A stretch of 14,966 nucleotides of DNA from an uncultured Collinsella sp. GTDB taxonomy: Bacteria; Actinomycetota; Coriobacteriia; Coriobacteriales; Coriobacteriaceae. The notes below the pieces were generated by a model. It was not told the origin of the DNA. It ran no database searches and saw nothing but the letters and a program-made list of their open reading frames with translations. Made by a program: the position numbers and the translations under genes. Where the stretch lies: the NCBI GenBank assembly GCA_900757705.1, contig CAAEOW010000082.1:1-14966 (forward strand). The letters run 5' to 3'. Positions 14,706 to 14,966 of this stretch are shown one piece after another; the stretch's first letter is position 1, and every line of letters begins with the position of its first letter.

Positions 14706-14930
14706 CAGTCCGCCAAGGGCTGCAGCCCGGACAACGCGGCGATGGAGGGCTTCTTCGGCCTGCTCAAGAAGGAGTTCTGGCACGGCAGGGACTGGTCGAA
14801 CTGGACCCCCGCCCGCTTCATCGAGGAACTCGGGCGCCAGCTCGGCCGATACAATACGGAGAGGCGCAGCGATGCGCTCGGTGGCCGCACGCCGGCCGAG
14901 TTCCGCTCCGCGCTGGGAAGGGCCGCGTAA
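14706..14930 (+). pseudogene. IS3-family transposase (OrfB), C-terminal remnant
   Basis: About 74 codons read QSAKGCSPDNAAMEGFFGLL, then KKEFWHGRDWSNWTPARF, and end at TAA 14928-14930 after RSDALGGRTPAEFRSALG. The DNAAMEGFFGLLKKE block is the last catalytic motif of the DDE integrase core of IS3 (IS150/IS3 group) transposases (catalytic Glu codon 14745-14747), and YNTERRSDALGGRTPAEFR is the typical end. An in-frame stop at 14697-14699 and unrelated sequence upstream show that the first two catalytic Asp residues and OrfA are lost, so it cannot transpose by itself. Confidence 0.85.
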
Positions 14931-14966
14931 CGGTCCAAGAAATCGTCCGCAGTCCCGTCTAACACA
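14931..14966 (+). mobile_element. Possible right end of the IS3-family element
   Basis: After the transposase stop the sequence runs CGGTCCAAGAAATCGTCCGC and ends in CTAACACA at the window edge. IS3-family ends finish in CA on this side, so the tip could be at or just beyond 14966. No inverted partner is found in 14526-14700, which agrees with loss of the left part. Confidence 0.35.

Noticed and set aside
14573..14965. 130-codon - strand frame across the IS remnant
   Set aside because: Opposite the recognisable transposase C-terminus and made of several joined fragments; no motif.

Overview
The window is about 15 kb of GC-rich chromosome, read as a gut Coriobacteriia (Actinobacteria), most likely Collinsella or a close relative. 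This rests on the GC-rich codon use, the rnc-smc-ftsY-ffh order, the protein flavour, and the DUF134/NifX and DUF523 genes typical of anaerobes. The genus is an inference; no rRNA gene is present to confirm it.

Layout. Positions 1-6475 hold a tightly packed + strand operon: the 3' part of rnc (RNase III), smc (chromosome condensation), ftsY and ffh (SRP receptor and SRP GTPase). Gaps are 10 nt or less, with one stop/start overlap, and a strong intrinsic terminator closes the operon at about 6500-6538. Next, on the - strand (6596-7360), lies a fused DUF134 helix-turn-helix / NifX-type metal-cluster domain protein with a Cys/His-rich tail. Its promoter region carries two related perfect palindromes. 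Divergent from it is a thyA-folA pair (dTMP synthesis and folate recycling). These are followed by a TrmH/SpoU-type RNA methyltransferase and a MATE-family efflux protein. A 35-bp-arm inverted repeat (11401-11488) separates the MATE gene from a convergent CobO-like ATP:cob(I)alamin adenosyltransferase, whose only plausible start codon is CTG. Divergent from that is ftsH (membrane AAA+ zinc protease), ended by a very clear terminator. A DUF523 gene follows, with a disturbed start. Its 3' end runs into mobile-element debris: a relic resembling the tail of a serine recombinase (- strand) and the C-terminal remnant of an IS3-family transposase (+ strand).

Most of the window is conserved housekeeping sequence. 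The parts most worth following up are: the DUF134-NifX gene, which looks like a self-regulated metal or redox sensor with a possible second product made by internal initiation; the compound hairpin repeat that supplies or abuts the stop codons of both convergent genes; the CTG start of the CobO-like gene; and the eroded mobile-element junction at the right end.
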